Origin: an uncultured Actinomycetaceae bacterium
GTDB taxonomy: Bacteria > Actinomycetota > Actinomycetes > Actinomycetales > Actinomycetaceae
Length of the DNA: 20,926 nucleotides
NCBI GenBank assembly: GCA_902464405.1
Contig: CABQJD010000016.1
Span: forward strand, 1-20,926
Reading direction: 5' to 3'
Part shown: piece by piece, positions 1-7,471 of the stretch
Position numbering within the stretch: the first letter of the stretch is position 1
How the letters are laid out: each line of letters opens with the position of its first letter
Notes under the pieces: model-generated
What the model saw: only the letters and a program-made list of their open reading frames with translations
Told to the model about the DNA's origin: nothing
The model's database searches: none
Translations under genes and position numbers: made by a program

Positions 1-67
1 AACAAAATCAGTAAAAAGCTGACACACTATTGAGACACCAAACAACACACCCACAACCGAGTTCACC

Positions 68-85
68 TGATATAATTGATATAAT
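68..85 (+). repeat. Tandem 9-bp repeat TGATATAAT x2
   Basis: TGATATAAT occurs at 68-76 and again directly at 77-85. Each copy contains a perfect TATAAT hexamer, so one could serve as a -10 box, but no convincing -35 box lies 16-18 nt upstream. Confidence 0.6.
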
Positions 86-104
86 CAAGATCTCCCAGTG
101 GGAC

Positions 105-124
105 GGAACTCAATAATAAGTTCC
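105..124. repeat. Small inverted repeat, possible terminator stem
   Basis: GGAACT at 105-110 pairs with AGTTCC at 119-124 around an 8-nt loop and is followed by TTTG. It could be a weak terminator for a gene lying left of the window. Confidence 0.3.
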
Positions 125-222
125 TTTGTTCCACCTTGTCAAGGCGGCTAGCTTAGCTATTTTCACAGCTTGCTAGGCGATTTTGACCGCAAAAAATCTT
201 GGAAAATTTCCAGTGATTTTTG

Positions 223-251
223 TTGACTCCCTCGCAACAAGTAAATACTTT
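223..251 (+). promoter_or_regulatory. Putative promoter TTGACT-N17-TACTTT
   Basis: A -35 box TTGACT at 223-228 and a -10 box TACTTT at 246-251 are separated by exactly 17 nt. This is one of the best sigma-70-type matches in the window. It points rightwards into a stretch with no credible gene, and transcription from it would reach the terminator hairpin at 391-435. Confidence 0.45.
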
Positions 252-257
252 ATGCGG

Positions 258-440
258 ATCATCTATCGAGGTCAAACTACGAGACCGTGCCCCTTCTCAC
301 AAGTAGAGAAAACACTATCACAACGCGGTTTTTCTCTTAATCGACAGGTTTCACAGCAATCTAGCTTGACACACAAAACGCCGCATATATAAAAGCGCTG
401 CACCGCAGGCTTACCGCCTCAGATACAGCGCTTTTATTGA
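258..440 (+). ncRNA. Candidate small RNA between promoter and terminator
   Basis: The predicted transcript starts near 258, after the TTGACT/TACTTT promoter, and ends at the hairpin 391-435, giving about 180 nt. Inside it, AGAGAAAA near 305-312 can pair with TTTTCTCT near 331-338. No long reading frame with an SD starts inside. It does not resemble 5S RNA, tmRNA, RNase P RNA or SRP RNA as far as I can tell. This is an inference from punctuation signals only; it could equally be a decayed gene. Confidence 0.25.
391..440. terminator. Bidirectional intrinsic terminator
   Basis: AAAAGCGCTG at 391-400 pairs perfectly with CAGCGCTTTT at 426-435. AGGC at 407-410 and GCCT at 416-419 form an inner stem. 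The stem itself supplies a T-run in both directions, so it could end rightward transcription from 258 and leftward transcription coming from tyrS. Confidence 0.6.
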
Positions 441-653
441 GAAATGCTCATGCAATAATCAAGACACACTATTGATATACATCGACCTATTCAGGCATAT
501 AAACGCAGCTGTTAGCAACGCATTTCCTATATATGCCTATTCTCGCAACATACGATGCTGGCGATGCTGACCGCCGAGGAATCGTCGAATGCTCTCTTTA
601 CTGCTATTTTCTGCACATACAATTTTCTGCACATATAATGCATGAGCATTTCT
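440..653. repeat. 15-bp perfect inverted repeat flanking about 185 bp
   Basis: AGAAATGCTCATGCA at 440-454 is the exact reverse complement of 639-653. The enclosed segment has no coding potential. I see no clear target-site duplication outside the arms. The spacing resembles a miniature inverted-repeat element, but it may only be an inverted repeat. Confidence 0.5.
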
Positions 654-712
654 TTTGCTTTATCTATTTCAACCTATCTATTTCAATCTATCTATCATTT
701 ATCTATCTCAAG
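606..712. repeat. Short tandem repeats running into the tyrS stop
   Basis: ATTTTCTGCACATA occurs at 606-619 and 622-635 (16-bp period). Next comes a TATC-rich array: two near-identical 14-bp units at 661-674 and 675-688 (TATCTATTTCAAYC), then shortened copies at 689-699 and 700-712. The last copies lie across the tyrS stop codon at 695-697 and its final codons. Confidence 0.65.
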
Positions 713-1957
713 CACAGCAAGGTTCTTTCTTCCCTTGCGCATAAGCACCACGCCTCCAGCAAGCACATCGGCTTGCTCGATTACGCGATCCACACTCTCA
801 ACCTTCGCATTGTTGATATAAACACCCCCCGAAGAAAGAGTGCGCCGCGCAGCACCAAAGCCCTGCTCAAGTTTTAATGCAACAAGTACATCAACCACAC
901 TCTGCCCCACCTCGCCTATTCCCCGAGGAGCTTCAGCAACAGCATCACGCAAAGTATCGGCGTCAAGAACATGAGGATCTTCTTTGCCGAAGAACACACG
1001 CGATGCAGCCTCAACGCGTTTCATTGTTTGCGCTCCATGAACCCATGTAGTGACGTCTTGCGCGAGTATTCGCTGAGCCTCACGAGCACCAGGGTTTTCT
1101 GAAAGAGCCTGCTCAAGCGCCTCGATTTCTTCACGTGAGCGGAAGGTAAAAACTTTGAGCATACGAATCACGTCTGCGTCTTCGGTATTGAGCCAGAACT
1201 GATAGAACTTATACGGGCTGAGCATATCTGGATTGAGCCACACTGCTCCACCAGCAGTTTTTCCGAACTTTGTGCCGTCTGATTTCATAATCAGCTGATT
1301 CGTAAGCACGTGAGCAGGCGCTCCCTCAACTTTACGGATCAAATCCATTCCGCCGACCATATTTCCCCATTGGTCATTGCCGCCTACTTCGAGTGTGCAC
1401 CCATAACGGCGATAAAGCTCCAAGAAATCGTTAGCTTGAAGGATCTGATAAGAAAACTCTGTATAGGAAATACCCTCATCCGATTGAAGCCGACGCGCCA
1501 CAATATCTTTATTAAGCATAGTGCCAACGCGGAAGTATTTACCTAAATCACGCAGAAAATCAACTGCTGTCATCGACTGCGTCCAATCGAGATTATTCAC
1601 CGTGCGCGCAGCATGCTCGCCGTCGAAATCGAGCAGTGATTCAAGTTGGTGACGAAGGGAATCAGCCCAACCGGCCACAACGTCACGCTCATTGAGTGTG
1701 CGCTCGCCTTTTTCTCGCGGATCACCAATTAACCCCGTCGCTCCTCCAACGAGCACAAGAGGATTATGCCCTGCCAGCTGCAGATGACGCATAAGCTTCA
1801 CGGCAACGAGATGCCCGTGATGCAAACTCGGAGCCGTTGGATCAAAACCACAATAGAATGTGACTGGTCCAGCATTGAGTGCCTCACGCAGTGCTGGCAA
1901 ATCCGTGGTTTGCGCAATCATCCCACGCCATTCCAATTCATCGATCACGTCTGCCAC
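695..1957 (-). CDS. tyrS: Tyrosine--tRNA ligase (TyrRS)
   Basis: This cytoplasmic class I aminoacyl-tRNA synthetase activates tyrosine with ATP and charges tRNA-Tyr. The 420-residue product has the HIGH-type motif HHGH at residues 46-49, the VGGNDQWGN block near 191-199, a KMSKS-type loop KFGKT at 230-234, and a C-terminal S4-like RNA-binding domain from about 355 to the end (SSGGVYINNAKV). Length and layout are those of bacterial TyrRS. The ATG at 1957 is preceded by AAGAAAGAGAG on the minus strand, a usable SD sequence, and the N-terminus MADVIDELEWRG is typical of actinobacterial TyrRS. It follows argH on the same strand after 317 bp that contain a hairpin, so it is probably transcribed from its own promoter. 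The last codons form part of a TATC-rich tandem repeat. Confidence 0.97.
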   Translation of the reverse strand: MADVIDELEWRGMIAQTTDLPALREALNAGPVTFYCGFDPTAPSLHHGHLVAVKLMRHLQLAGHNPLVLVGGATGLIGDPREKGERTLNERDVVAGWADSLRHQLESLLDFDGEHAARTVNNLDWTQSMTAVDFLRDLGKYFRVGTMLNKDIVARRLQSDEGISYTEFSYQILQANDFLELYRRYGCTLEVGGNDQWGNMVGGMDLIRKVEGAPAHVLTNQLIMKSDGTKFGKTAGGAVWLNPDMLSPYKFYQFWLNTEDADVIRMLKVFTFRSREEIEALEQALSENPGAREAQRILAQDVTTWVHGAQTMKRVEAASRVFFGKEDPHVLDADTLRDAVAEAPRGIGEVGQSVVDVLVALKLEQGFGAARRTLSSGGVYINNAKVESVDRVIEQADVLAGGVVLMRKGRKNLAVLEIDK

Positions 1958-2004
1958 GATAATCTCTCTTTCTTGTGCGGATACTTAATACTCGTTCATA
2001 TTCT

Positions 2005-2033
2005 ATTGTGCCTGAGGAAACTCGCCTCACCAA
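2005..2033 (-). promoter_or_regulatory. Putative tyrS promoter TTGGTG-N17-CACAAT
   Basis: On the minus strand a -35-like TTGGTG (2033-2028) and a -10-like CACAAT (2010-2005) are separated by 17 nt, about 48 nt upstream of the tyrS ATG. A small stem, TGAGG/CCTCA (2013-2017/2025-2029), lies in the spacer. Confidence 0.35.
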
Positions 2034-2246
2034 GTATGCAAGTTTCGCAAGCCGAGCTTAGATAAGCCGTACGAGAATATATACTTTTCACGATTTTTAC
2101 AGGTATATGAAGTGACGCCTCAGCACGCGCATCTCTTCCCCAAGAAACGCCTATATCCAGACCGCATTACCACGCTTCCCTCGTCTGCATTTCCCTTTAT
2201 CTCGCTATCTTTGTTGGCATTCTGCTTTCCTTGCCTATGCGTCCTT

Positions 2247-2269
2247 AGCTGCACATAGTATGCGCAGCT
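2247..2269 (-). terminator. Hairpin just after argH stop
   Basis: AGCTGCACAT (2247-2256) and ATGCGCAGCT (2260-2269) form a 10-bp stem with one G-U pair and a 3-nt loop, beginning 5 nt past the argH TGA. There is no T-tract on the minus strand, so termination efficiency is uncertain; it may instead protect the mRNA 3' end. Confidence 0.45.
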
Positions 2270-2274
2270 TCCAC

Positions 2275-3699
2275 TCAAGCAAGCTGAATGCGAGATTGCG
2301 TGAAGGAACGCTCCTGCGCCAACGCATTATTCACTGCAATAAGCTGTTCAGCAACTCGTACAGGCGCAGTACCGCCTTTACCATCACGAGCCTCTACGGA
2401 CCCATGTACAGTGAGCACGCTGCGCACAGCAGGATCTAGACGCTCGTCAATATCGTGCAGATCGTCATCCGTCAAATCCCAAAGTTCAATTCCACGCATT
2501 TCGCAAGCCGCCACACACGCACCAGCGATTTCATGCGCACTGCGGAACGGCACGCCACGCTTGACGAGCCATTCAGCAATATCGGTCGCCAAAGAAAAAC
2601 CTTGAGGAGCAAGCTCTGCCATACGCTCGTAATTAAGCTGCATTGTAGCAATCATGCCGCAGACAGCTGGCAAAAGCACCAACAACTGATCAATCTGGTC
2701 GAATACGGGCTCTTTATCTTCCTGCAAATCGCGATCATAAGCGAGCGGCAAGCCCTTAAGGGTACTCAGCAGACCTGCTAAATCGCCAATAAATCGCCCA
2801 GCTTTACCACGCGCCAATTCTGCCACATCTGGATTCTTCTTCTGCGGCATCATACTTGATCCTGTGGAATAAGCGTCATCAAGGCGCACAAACGAAAATT
2901 CTTTAGTGTTCCATATAATGATTTCTTCACTGATACGTGAAATATCGATACCAATCTGAGCCATCACATAAGAAAATTCTGCAGCCAGATCCCGTGCAGC
3001 AGTGCCGTCGATGGAGTTCCACACCGAATCGTCAAAACCGAGATCGCGTGCCACAGCCTGCGGATCCATACTGAGCGTATTGCCTGCAAGCGCACCAGAG
3101 CCATACGGGCTAATCGCCAATCGCTTATCGAGATCACGAAGGCGCTCAACATCGCGCAGCATCGGCCACGCATGTGCCAGAAGCTGATGGGCGACGAGCA
3201 CCGGCTGGGCATGCTGCATATGAGTTCGCCCAGGCATCACACGATCTGCGGCAGCCTCAGCCTGATCGATAATCGCAGCAACGACATCAAGCAGTTTATC
3301 GCCGATAATGCGCGCACTATCACGTAAATATATACGAATGAGCGTGGCAATCTGATCGTTTCGTGAACGCCCTGCACGAATCTTTCCACCAAGCTCCTCG
3401 CCTGCATATTGCATAAGACCACGTTCGAGGGCAGTATGGACGTCTTCATCATCAGGGCTTGGTGCAAAAGTTCCATCCCGGACGGCTGCGTCAAGTTTTG
3501 CGAGCGCAGCCAGCATATTATCTAGTTCTGCCTTACTCAAAAGCCCAGCAGCAGCAAGAGCACGAGCATGCGCCCGAGAGCCAGCAATATCGTAACGCGC
3601 AAGACGCCAGTCGAAATGTGTTGATCGAGAAAGCTCTGTGAGAGCATCTGCAGGCGCTCCGGAAAAACGCCCACCCCATAATGCGATGTGTTCAGCCAT
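2275..3699 (-). CDS. argH: Argininosuccinate lyase
   Basis: This enzyme cleaves argininosuccinate to arginine and fumarate, the last step of arginine synthesis; it is a cytoplasmic homotetramer of the fumarase/aspartase superfamily. The 474-residue product carries the superfamily signature GSSMMPQKKNPD at 280-291, which contains the catalytic serine, as well as RAGRSRNDQ at 108-116 and RTHMQHAQPV at 158-167 (T159/H160 region). Length is normal. The ATG at 3699 has no recognisable SD. Instead a -10-like CACAAT lies 7 nt upstream on the minus strand, suggesting a leaderless mRNA. The gene is separated from argG by a nitroreductase and an MFS gene, and is divergent from the latter. The partner enzyme ArgG is in the same window, so citrulline can be converted to arginine. 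Confidence 0.97.
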   Translation of the reverse strand: MAEHIALWGGRFSGAPADALTELSRSTHFDWRLARYDIAGSRAHARALAAAGLLSKAELDNMLAALAKLDAAVRDGTFAPSPDDEDVHTALERGLMQYAGEELGGKIRAGRSRNDQIATLIRIYLRDSARIIGDKLLDVVAAIIDQAEAAADRVMPGRTHMQHAQPVLVAHQLLAHAWPMLRDVERLRDLDKRLAISPYGSGALAGNTLSMDPQAVARDLGFDDSVWNSIDGTAARDLAAEFSYVMAQIGIDISRISEEIIIWNTKEFSFVRLDDAYSTGSSMMPQKKNPDVAELARGKAGRFIGDLAGLLSTLKGLPLAYDRDLQEDKEPVFDQIDQLLVLLPAVCGMIATMQLNYERMAELAPQGFSLATDIAEWLVKRGVPFRSAHEIAGACVAACEMRGIELWDLTDDDLHDIDERLDPAVRSVLTVHGSVEARDGKGGTAPVRVAEQLIAVNNALAQERSFTQSRIQLA

Positions 3700-3706
3700 A
3701 GCTCTG

Positions 3707-3712
3707 ATTGTG
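3707..3712 (-). promoter_or_regulatory. Putative leaderless -10 box of argH
   Basis: CACAAT on the minus strand (ATTGTG on plus at 3707-3712) ends 7 nt before the argH ATG, and no SD is present. This places the transcription start at or next to the start codon. The -35 region is weak. Confidence 0.35.
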
Positions 3713-3782
3713 CCAAAAGTATGCCCTTATGTGCCACTGAATTTTCCAGCTGTGGCAATATGCTCACTACTTGCCCGAGGTC

Positions 3783-3788
3783 TACAAT
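3783..3788 (+). promoter_or_regulatory. Putative -10 box of the MFS gene
   Basis: TACAAT at 3783-3788 is followed by 7 nt and then an in-frame ATG at 3796. This suggests a leaderless start at 3796. An alternative is the ATG at 3787 served by the SD-like GAGG at 3777-3780. Confidence 0.3.
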
Positions 3789-5139
3789 GATGACGATGAA
3801 CAACGAATCCCCCTGCGCTCATTCGCCTCTATGGAAATACGCCCTTCCTATTTATATTCCGAGCGTCATCTATTCAGCAGGAAGGGGCGCGGTGAATCCC
3901 GTCTTGGCGTTAGCAGCTTTGACTGTTGGGTTTAGCAGCGCTGGTTCGTCTGCTGTTGTGGGTATTTTTGGAGCGGTAGGAGTGCTCCTTTCTCCTCTTA
4001 TCGGGCGTTTTATTAACCGTATCGGAGATCGCGCATCGCTTATTTCTGGATCTATTATTTCAGCAGCTGCACTTGTGCTTTCTTTTGTTGCTCTCGCACT
4101 CGGGAAACATTTCATGGCACGAATACTTCTCGTTCTCATCGTCTTCATGCTCGCAATTGGGGCAAATATCTGGGCTCTTGCACGACAAACATATATGGCA
4201 GAAAATGTGCCTGCCGCTTATCGTGCACGTGCCTTGAGTACTTTCGGAGGAATGACCAGGATTGGAAATTTACTAGGACCGCTGCTCGCCACAGGAGCGC
4301 TGACTCTTTGGACGTTGCGTAGCGTATTTATTGTTCAACTGGTATGCGTTATCGTATCGCTCGCATTTATCGTAGCTTTTATGACGCCTCAAACACCTCC
4401 TGAGGAAAGTAAGGATTCGCAAGCGCTTTTGGCTAATAATCATGCAGATTCTATCAGCCAATCGAACGAATCTATTACGAACACCGCACAGCATAGAAGC
4501 GCCGCATCTATCGAGTCTTTTTATGTGCAAAAGGAAACTTCGAAGTTTGCTTTGCTCGTTATGGGCATTGGCATGAATGCTTTGACCGTCTTACGTGCCA
4601 ATCGCAACGTCATTGTCCCGCTTTGGGGCACTTTTCTCGGCTTGCCTGAGCATTTCATCACCGCAACTTTCGCCGTCACTGCCCTTCTCGATGCAGCAAT
4701 GTTTGCATTTTCTGGCATACTCATGGATAAACGCGGGCGTATCTGGGCAATTATTCCGTCGCTTACCATTATGCCTCTTGCCATTATCATTATGATCGCA
4801 TGGCGCAGCCCAATTGGTTTCGTCGTCGGATCAGCGCTCTTAGGCTTTGGCAATGGTTTTGGTTCTGGAATTATTATGACGACTGGCGCAGATCTTGCAC
4901 CAAGCAAGAATAAAGCAAGTTTCCTCGGAGTCTGGCAAGCGATTGTGGCAGTTGGCACGGCGTGCGGACCATTTATTATTTCGGGATTGACGGCGGTGGC
5001 TTCCCTCGCAGTAGGGCTTGGAGCCACAGCGGCAATAGGTATTTTTGGTGCGCTATGGTGTGCCCTCTTGACGAAACCGGCTTACGAACATCTAGGAATC
5101 GATTTACGAGGAGAACCGCTTCCTAGAGGCGCATCTTAG
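3787..5139 (+). CDS. Major facilitator superfamily transporter
   Basis: This is a polytopic inner-membrane secondary transporter; the substrate is not known and drug or metabolite efflux is only a family-based guess. From the ATG at 3787 the product has about 450 residues with some twelve hydrophobic segments in two halves. A hydrophilic Ser/Asn/Glu-rich loop of about 50 residues lies between them (codons around 4380-4540). A loop with GRFINRIGDRAS after the second segment fits the MFS loop 2-3 signature, and a matching MDKRGR lies in the second half. The frame is open upstream to 3688, but that would overlap argH, and the extra residues are not hydrophobic or conserved-looking. GAGG at 3777-3780 supports 3787, while TACAAT at 3783 would favour 3796. 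It is divergent from argH. Confidence 0.85.
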   Translation: MMTMNNESPCAHSPLWKYALPIYIPSVIYSAGRGAVNPVLALAALTVGFSSAGSSAVVGIFGAVGVLLSPLIGRFINRIGDRASLISGSIISAAALVLSFVALALGKHFMARILLVLIVFMLAIGANIWALARQTYMAENVPAAYRARALSTFGGMTRIGNLLGPLLATGALTLWTLRSVFIVQLVCVIVSLAFIVAFMTPQTPPEESKDSQALLANNHADSISQSNESITNTAQHRSAASIESFYVQKETSKFALLVMGIGMNALTVLRANRNVIVPLWGTFLGLPEHFITATFAVTALLDAAMFAFSGILMDKRGRIWAIIPSLTIMPLAIIIMIAWRSPIGFVVGSALLGFGNGFGSGIIMTTGADLAPSKNKASFLGVWQAIVAVGTACGPFIISGLTAVASLAVGLGATAAIGIFGALWCALLTKPAYEHLGIDLRGEPLPRGAS

Positions 5140-5162
5140 AACTCGTCAACTATTCGCTTTCT

Positions 5163-5207
5163 ATTATTTATCGACCGCGTTATTATTTGTCGACATTATT
5201 TATCGAC
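5163..5207 (+). repeat. 13-bp direct repeats downstream of the MFS gene
   Basis: ATTATTTATCGAC occurs at 5163-5175, with one change at 5182-5194 (ATTATTTGTCGAC) and again at 5195-5207. The second and third copies are directly tandem; the first is separated by 6 nt. The array starts 24 nt after the stop codon. The rest of the convergent gap to 5393 holds only a loose inverted repeat, TACGAAAT/ATTTCGTA at 5235-5242/5261-5268. Confidence 0.65.
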
Positions 5208-5393
5208 TGCCAAAATAGATTGTTCAAATACACCTACGAAATAGCGAGATGCGCACAGAGATTTCGTATACCCATACTGCTTTACTCCAGCTCAAGTATC
5301 TTCACTTCTAAGTACGCTATCAGTGATTTTATATAAGCGCGCAATACTCTTGCGAAATAGACCGCTGTATTATGCTTAATTCTCAGGTTTCTG

Positions 5394-6161
5394 CTACACC
5401 AGCTTTGAAGAATCGGGGATGAAACCTTGTTGAGCAAGATCATCAATAATTCTAGCTCGCCGAGGTTTCACCCTCCCATATTTTTCAATAGCTTGATCAG
5501 TAAACGGCGGCTCATGCTTTCCAGCGTTGCGTAGATCGTAATAGGTGCACATTTCGCGATCGTAATCACTCAAAGCGTTGCACCAGCTTTCTGGCTCTTG
5601 GTATTCGTCAATCATAACGCGCAGCTCTTGAGGCATACGTGGTTTAAGAGCTGACTTCTGAGCTGGATGCCCAAGCATCAATCCCAGCACAGGGAAAGTA
5701 AGCTCAGGCAGATTGAGAAGCTCAATCACCGCTGGAGGATTGTTGAGCACGCCGCCAAGAATCGTGGCGCCAAGCCCTAGCGATTCGGCAGCAGCAACAA
5801 CGTTTTGCACCTGCAAGCACGCATCTGTGAAAGCCGCCGTATAAAGATCCATCGTGCGCAGGGGCAGATCGTCTACCCCGCGCTCGTGGAATATCCCCTG
5901 AATACGATGCAGATCCGCAATAAAGAGGAGATAGACAGGAGCTTCAGCCACATATGCCTGCTCGTTAATCTGAGCTAAGCGCCTGCGTTTTTGCGGATCT
6001 TTCACCCAAATAATCGATGTATTTTGCATCCCCATAGAGGTTGAGGTTCGCATCGCCACATCGAAAAGAGTGTGAATAGTCTGCTCACTCACTGGCTCTG
6101 AAGTAAATTCTCGAACAGTTCGGTGATTGAGCAGAGTGGCAATCGTTTCAGATGCACTCAT
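5394..6161 (-). CDS. NfsA/Frp-like nitroreductase family flavoprotein
   Basis: This is a predicted FMN-dependent NAD(P)H oxidoreductase of the nitroreductase fold, resembling NfsA/flavin reductase P by length (255 residues) and pattern. The N-terminal HRTVREF at 13-19 matches the FMN phosphate-binding segment. The central SLGLGATILGGVLNNP and the FPVLGLMLGHP strand are typical of the family, as is the basic C-terminal tail. The physiological substrate (nitroaromatics, quinones or flavin) cannot be told. The ATG at 6161 is 8 nt after the argG stop, with TAAGGA as SD inside the end of argG, so it is very likely co-transcribed with argG. It converges on the MFS gene. Assignment to the family is firm; the exact activity is not. 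Confidence 0.88.
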   Translation of the reverse strand: MSASETIATLLNHRTVREFTSEPVSEQTIHTLFDVAMRTSTSMGMQNTSIIWVKDPQKRRRLAQINEQAYVAEAPVYLLFIADLHRIQGIFHERGVDDLPLRTMDLYTAAFTDACLQVQNVVAAAESLGLGATILGGVLNNPPAVIELLNLPELTFPVLGLMLGHPAQKSALKPRMPQELRVMIDEYQEPESWCNALSDYDREMCTYYDLRNAGKHEPPFTDQAIEKYGRVKPRRARIIDDLAQQGFIPDSSKLV

Positions 6162-6169
6162 CGCAATCC

Positions 6170-7411
6170 TTAGGAAAGTTTGAGTTTAGGCATTGCTTCG
6201 CCTTTACCAAACTTTACATCACGTGCTGCTGCAAGCTTTGAGGTAAGTCCCGTCAGCTCAATAAAACCTTTTGCATAGCTCTGATCGAACGAATCCCCTG
6301 CATCGTACGTTGCAAGATTGAAATCGTAAAGTGACGTCTCGCTCTTGCGCCCTGTGACGGTGGCTCGCCCGCCGTGCAAAACGATACGAATATCGCCGCT
6401 CACATACTCTTGAGTGTCGAGAATAAAGGCATCGAGGGAACGCTTGAGCGGGCTGAACCACTGCCCTTCATAGACGAGTTCACCCCAGCGGTCGGCAACC
6501 TGCTTCTTGAAACGCGCCTGCTCACGATCCATCGTCACGCGCTCCAGCTCCTTATGGGCGGTCATCAGCGCCATAGCTCCTGGGCATTCATAAATTTCGC
6601 GGCTCTTAATACCAACCATGCGGTCTTCTACAATATCGATGCGACCAATACCTTGAGCACCAGCTCGCTTATTCATTTCTTGGATTGCTTCGAGAGGAGT
6701 GACGCTTCGACCATCAATTTTTACTGGAACGCCTTGTTCGAAAGTAATCACGAGTTCATCTGGAAGCGGAGGATACGTTGGATCATCTGTGTAAACGTAG
6801 ACGTCTTTCGTTGGAGCATTCCACAGATCTTCAAGGAATCCCGTCTCAATTGCACGCCCCCACACGTTTTGATCGATTGAGAAGGGGTTGTGGTGCGTGG
6901 TTTCAATAGGAAGATCGTGCTTCATAGCGTAATCGATAGCAAATTCGCGAGTAAGCGCAAGATCGCGCACAGGAGAAAGGCACGTAATATCTGGAGCAAG
7001 GCTCGTAATACCGTTTTCAAAACGCACCTGATCGTTGCCCTTGCCAGTGCAGCCGTGCGCTACGATAGTGCCGCCAAACTGGCGAGCTGCCGTCACCAAA
7101 TGCTTCACCATCAGCGGCCGAGAAAGAGCTGAAACAAGCGGATAAGCATCCATATACAAAGCGCCAGCCTGCAAATCACGCATACAATAATCGTTGGCAA
7201 ATTCATCTTTTGCATCTGCAATATAAGCCTCCACGGCTCCGCAATCGAGAGCGCGCTGGCGAATAACTTCCAGATCTTCGCCGCCCTGGCCAACGTCGAT
7301 AGAAACAGTGACGACTTCCGCCCCTGTTTGTTCGCCGATCCAGCCGATAGCAACCGAGGTATCCAAACCGCCAGAGTATGCCAAAACAATACGATCTTTA
7401 TTACTCATCAT
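6170..7411 (-). CDS. argG: Argininosuccinate synthase
   Basis: This enzyme condenses citrulline and aspartate, using ATP, to argininosuccinate in the cytoplasm. The product of about 413 residues begins with the PP-loop ATP-binding motif AYSGGLDTS near residues 11-19 and has the downstream VAHGCTGKGNDQVRFE block that binds citrulline and ATP. Length is normal for the class. Two ATGs sit in tandem (7411 and 7408); the sequence MSNKDRIVLAYSGG from 7408 looks like the usual family start, and the AAAGAAG upstream suits the second ATG slightly better. It lies 60 nt after argR on the same strand and 8 nt before the nitroreductase, suggesting an argR-argG-nitroreductase operon likely controlled by ArgR. 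Confidence 0.97.
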   Translation of the reverse strand: MMSNKDRIVLAYSGGLDTSVAIGWIGEQTGAEVVTVSIDVGQGGEDLEVIRQRALDCGAVEAYIADAKDEFANDYCMRDLQAGALYMDAYPLVSALSRPLMVKHLVTAARQFGGTIVAHGCTGKGNDQVRFENGITSLAPDITCLSPVRDLALTREFAIDYAMKHDLPIETTHHNPFSIDQNVWGRAIETGFLEDLWNAPTKDVYVYTDDPTYPPLPDELVITFEQGVPVKIDGRSVTPLEAIQEMNKRAGAQGIGRIDIVEDRMVGIKSREIYECPGAMALMTAHKELERVTMDREQARFKKQVADRWGELVYEGQWFSPLKRSLDAFILDTQEYVSGDIRIVLHGGRATVTGRKSETSLYDFNLATYDAGDSFDQSYAKGFIELTGLTSKLAAARDVKFGKGEAMPKLKLS

Positions 7412-7471
7412 TCTTCTTTCATATGCGTTTTATAAATAAATAAATTCTTATGTGCGTATAAACGAAAGCGT

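Larger units (their letters stand above)
21..475 (+). repeat. 13-bp direct repeat pair GACACACTATTGA
   Basis: GACACACTATTGA occurs at 21-33 and again at 463-475 in the same orientation. The flanks differ. A perfect 13-mer repeated by chance within 500 bases is unlikely, so it probably marks a shared site or an old duplication. Confidence 0.6.
1..694. other. Gene-poor region downstream of tyrS
   Basis: No open reading frame here has a credible ribosome binding site or recognisable product. What can be seen is a tandem 9-bp repeat, a small inverted repeat, a promoter-like pair, a strong bidirectional terminator hairpin, a 13-bp direct repeat and a 15-bp inverted repeat, each listed separately. 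No tRNA or rRNA was recognised. Confidence 0.6.
1958..2274. other. argH-tyrS intergenic region
   Basis: This 317-bp stretch contains the argH 3' hairpin at 2247-2269 and the presumed tyrS promoter. I see no reading frame of note, no T-box-like element that I can recognise, and no clear tandem repeat. Confidence 0.5.

Noticed and set aside
183..392. 69-codon frame starting with TTG, upstream of the terminator
   Set aside because: No SD, no recognisable motif, and the frame ends at the hairpin by chance; treated as non-coding.
1..694. tRNA or rRNA gene near tyrS
   Set aside because: No cloverleaf, CCA end or rRNA-like sequence was recognised.
4521..5027. 168-codon open frame on the minus strand inside the MFS gene
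   Set aside because: Antisense shadow of a clear membrane protein; Pro/Ile/Ala-rich translation of hydrophobic codons, no SD.
7425..7455. AT-rich stretch between argR and argG as a second ARG box
   Set aside because: AAGAATTTATTTAT only loosely fits the pattern and simple AT-richness explains it.
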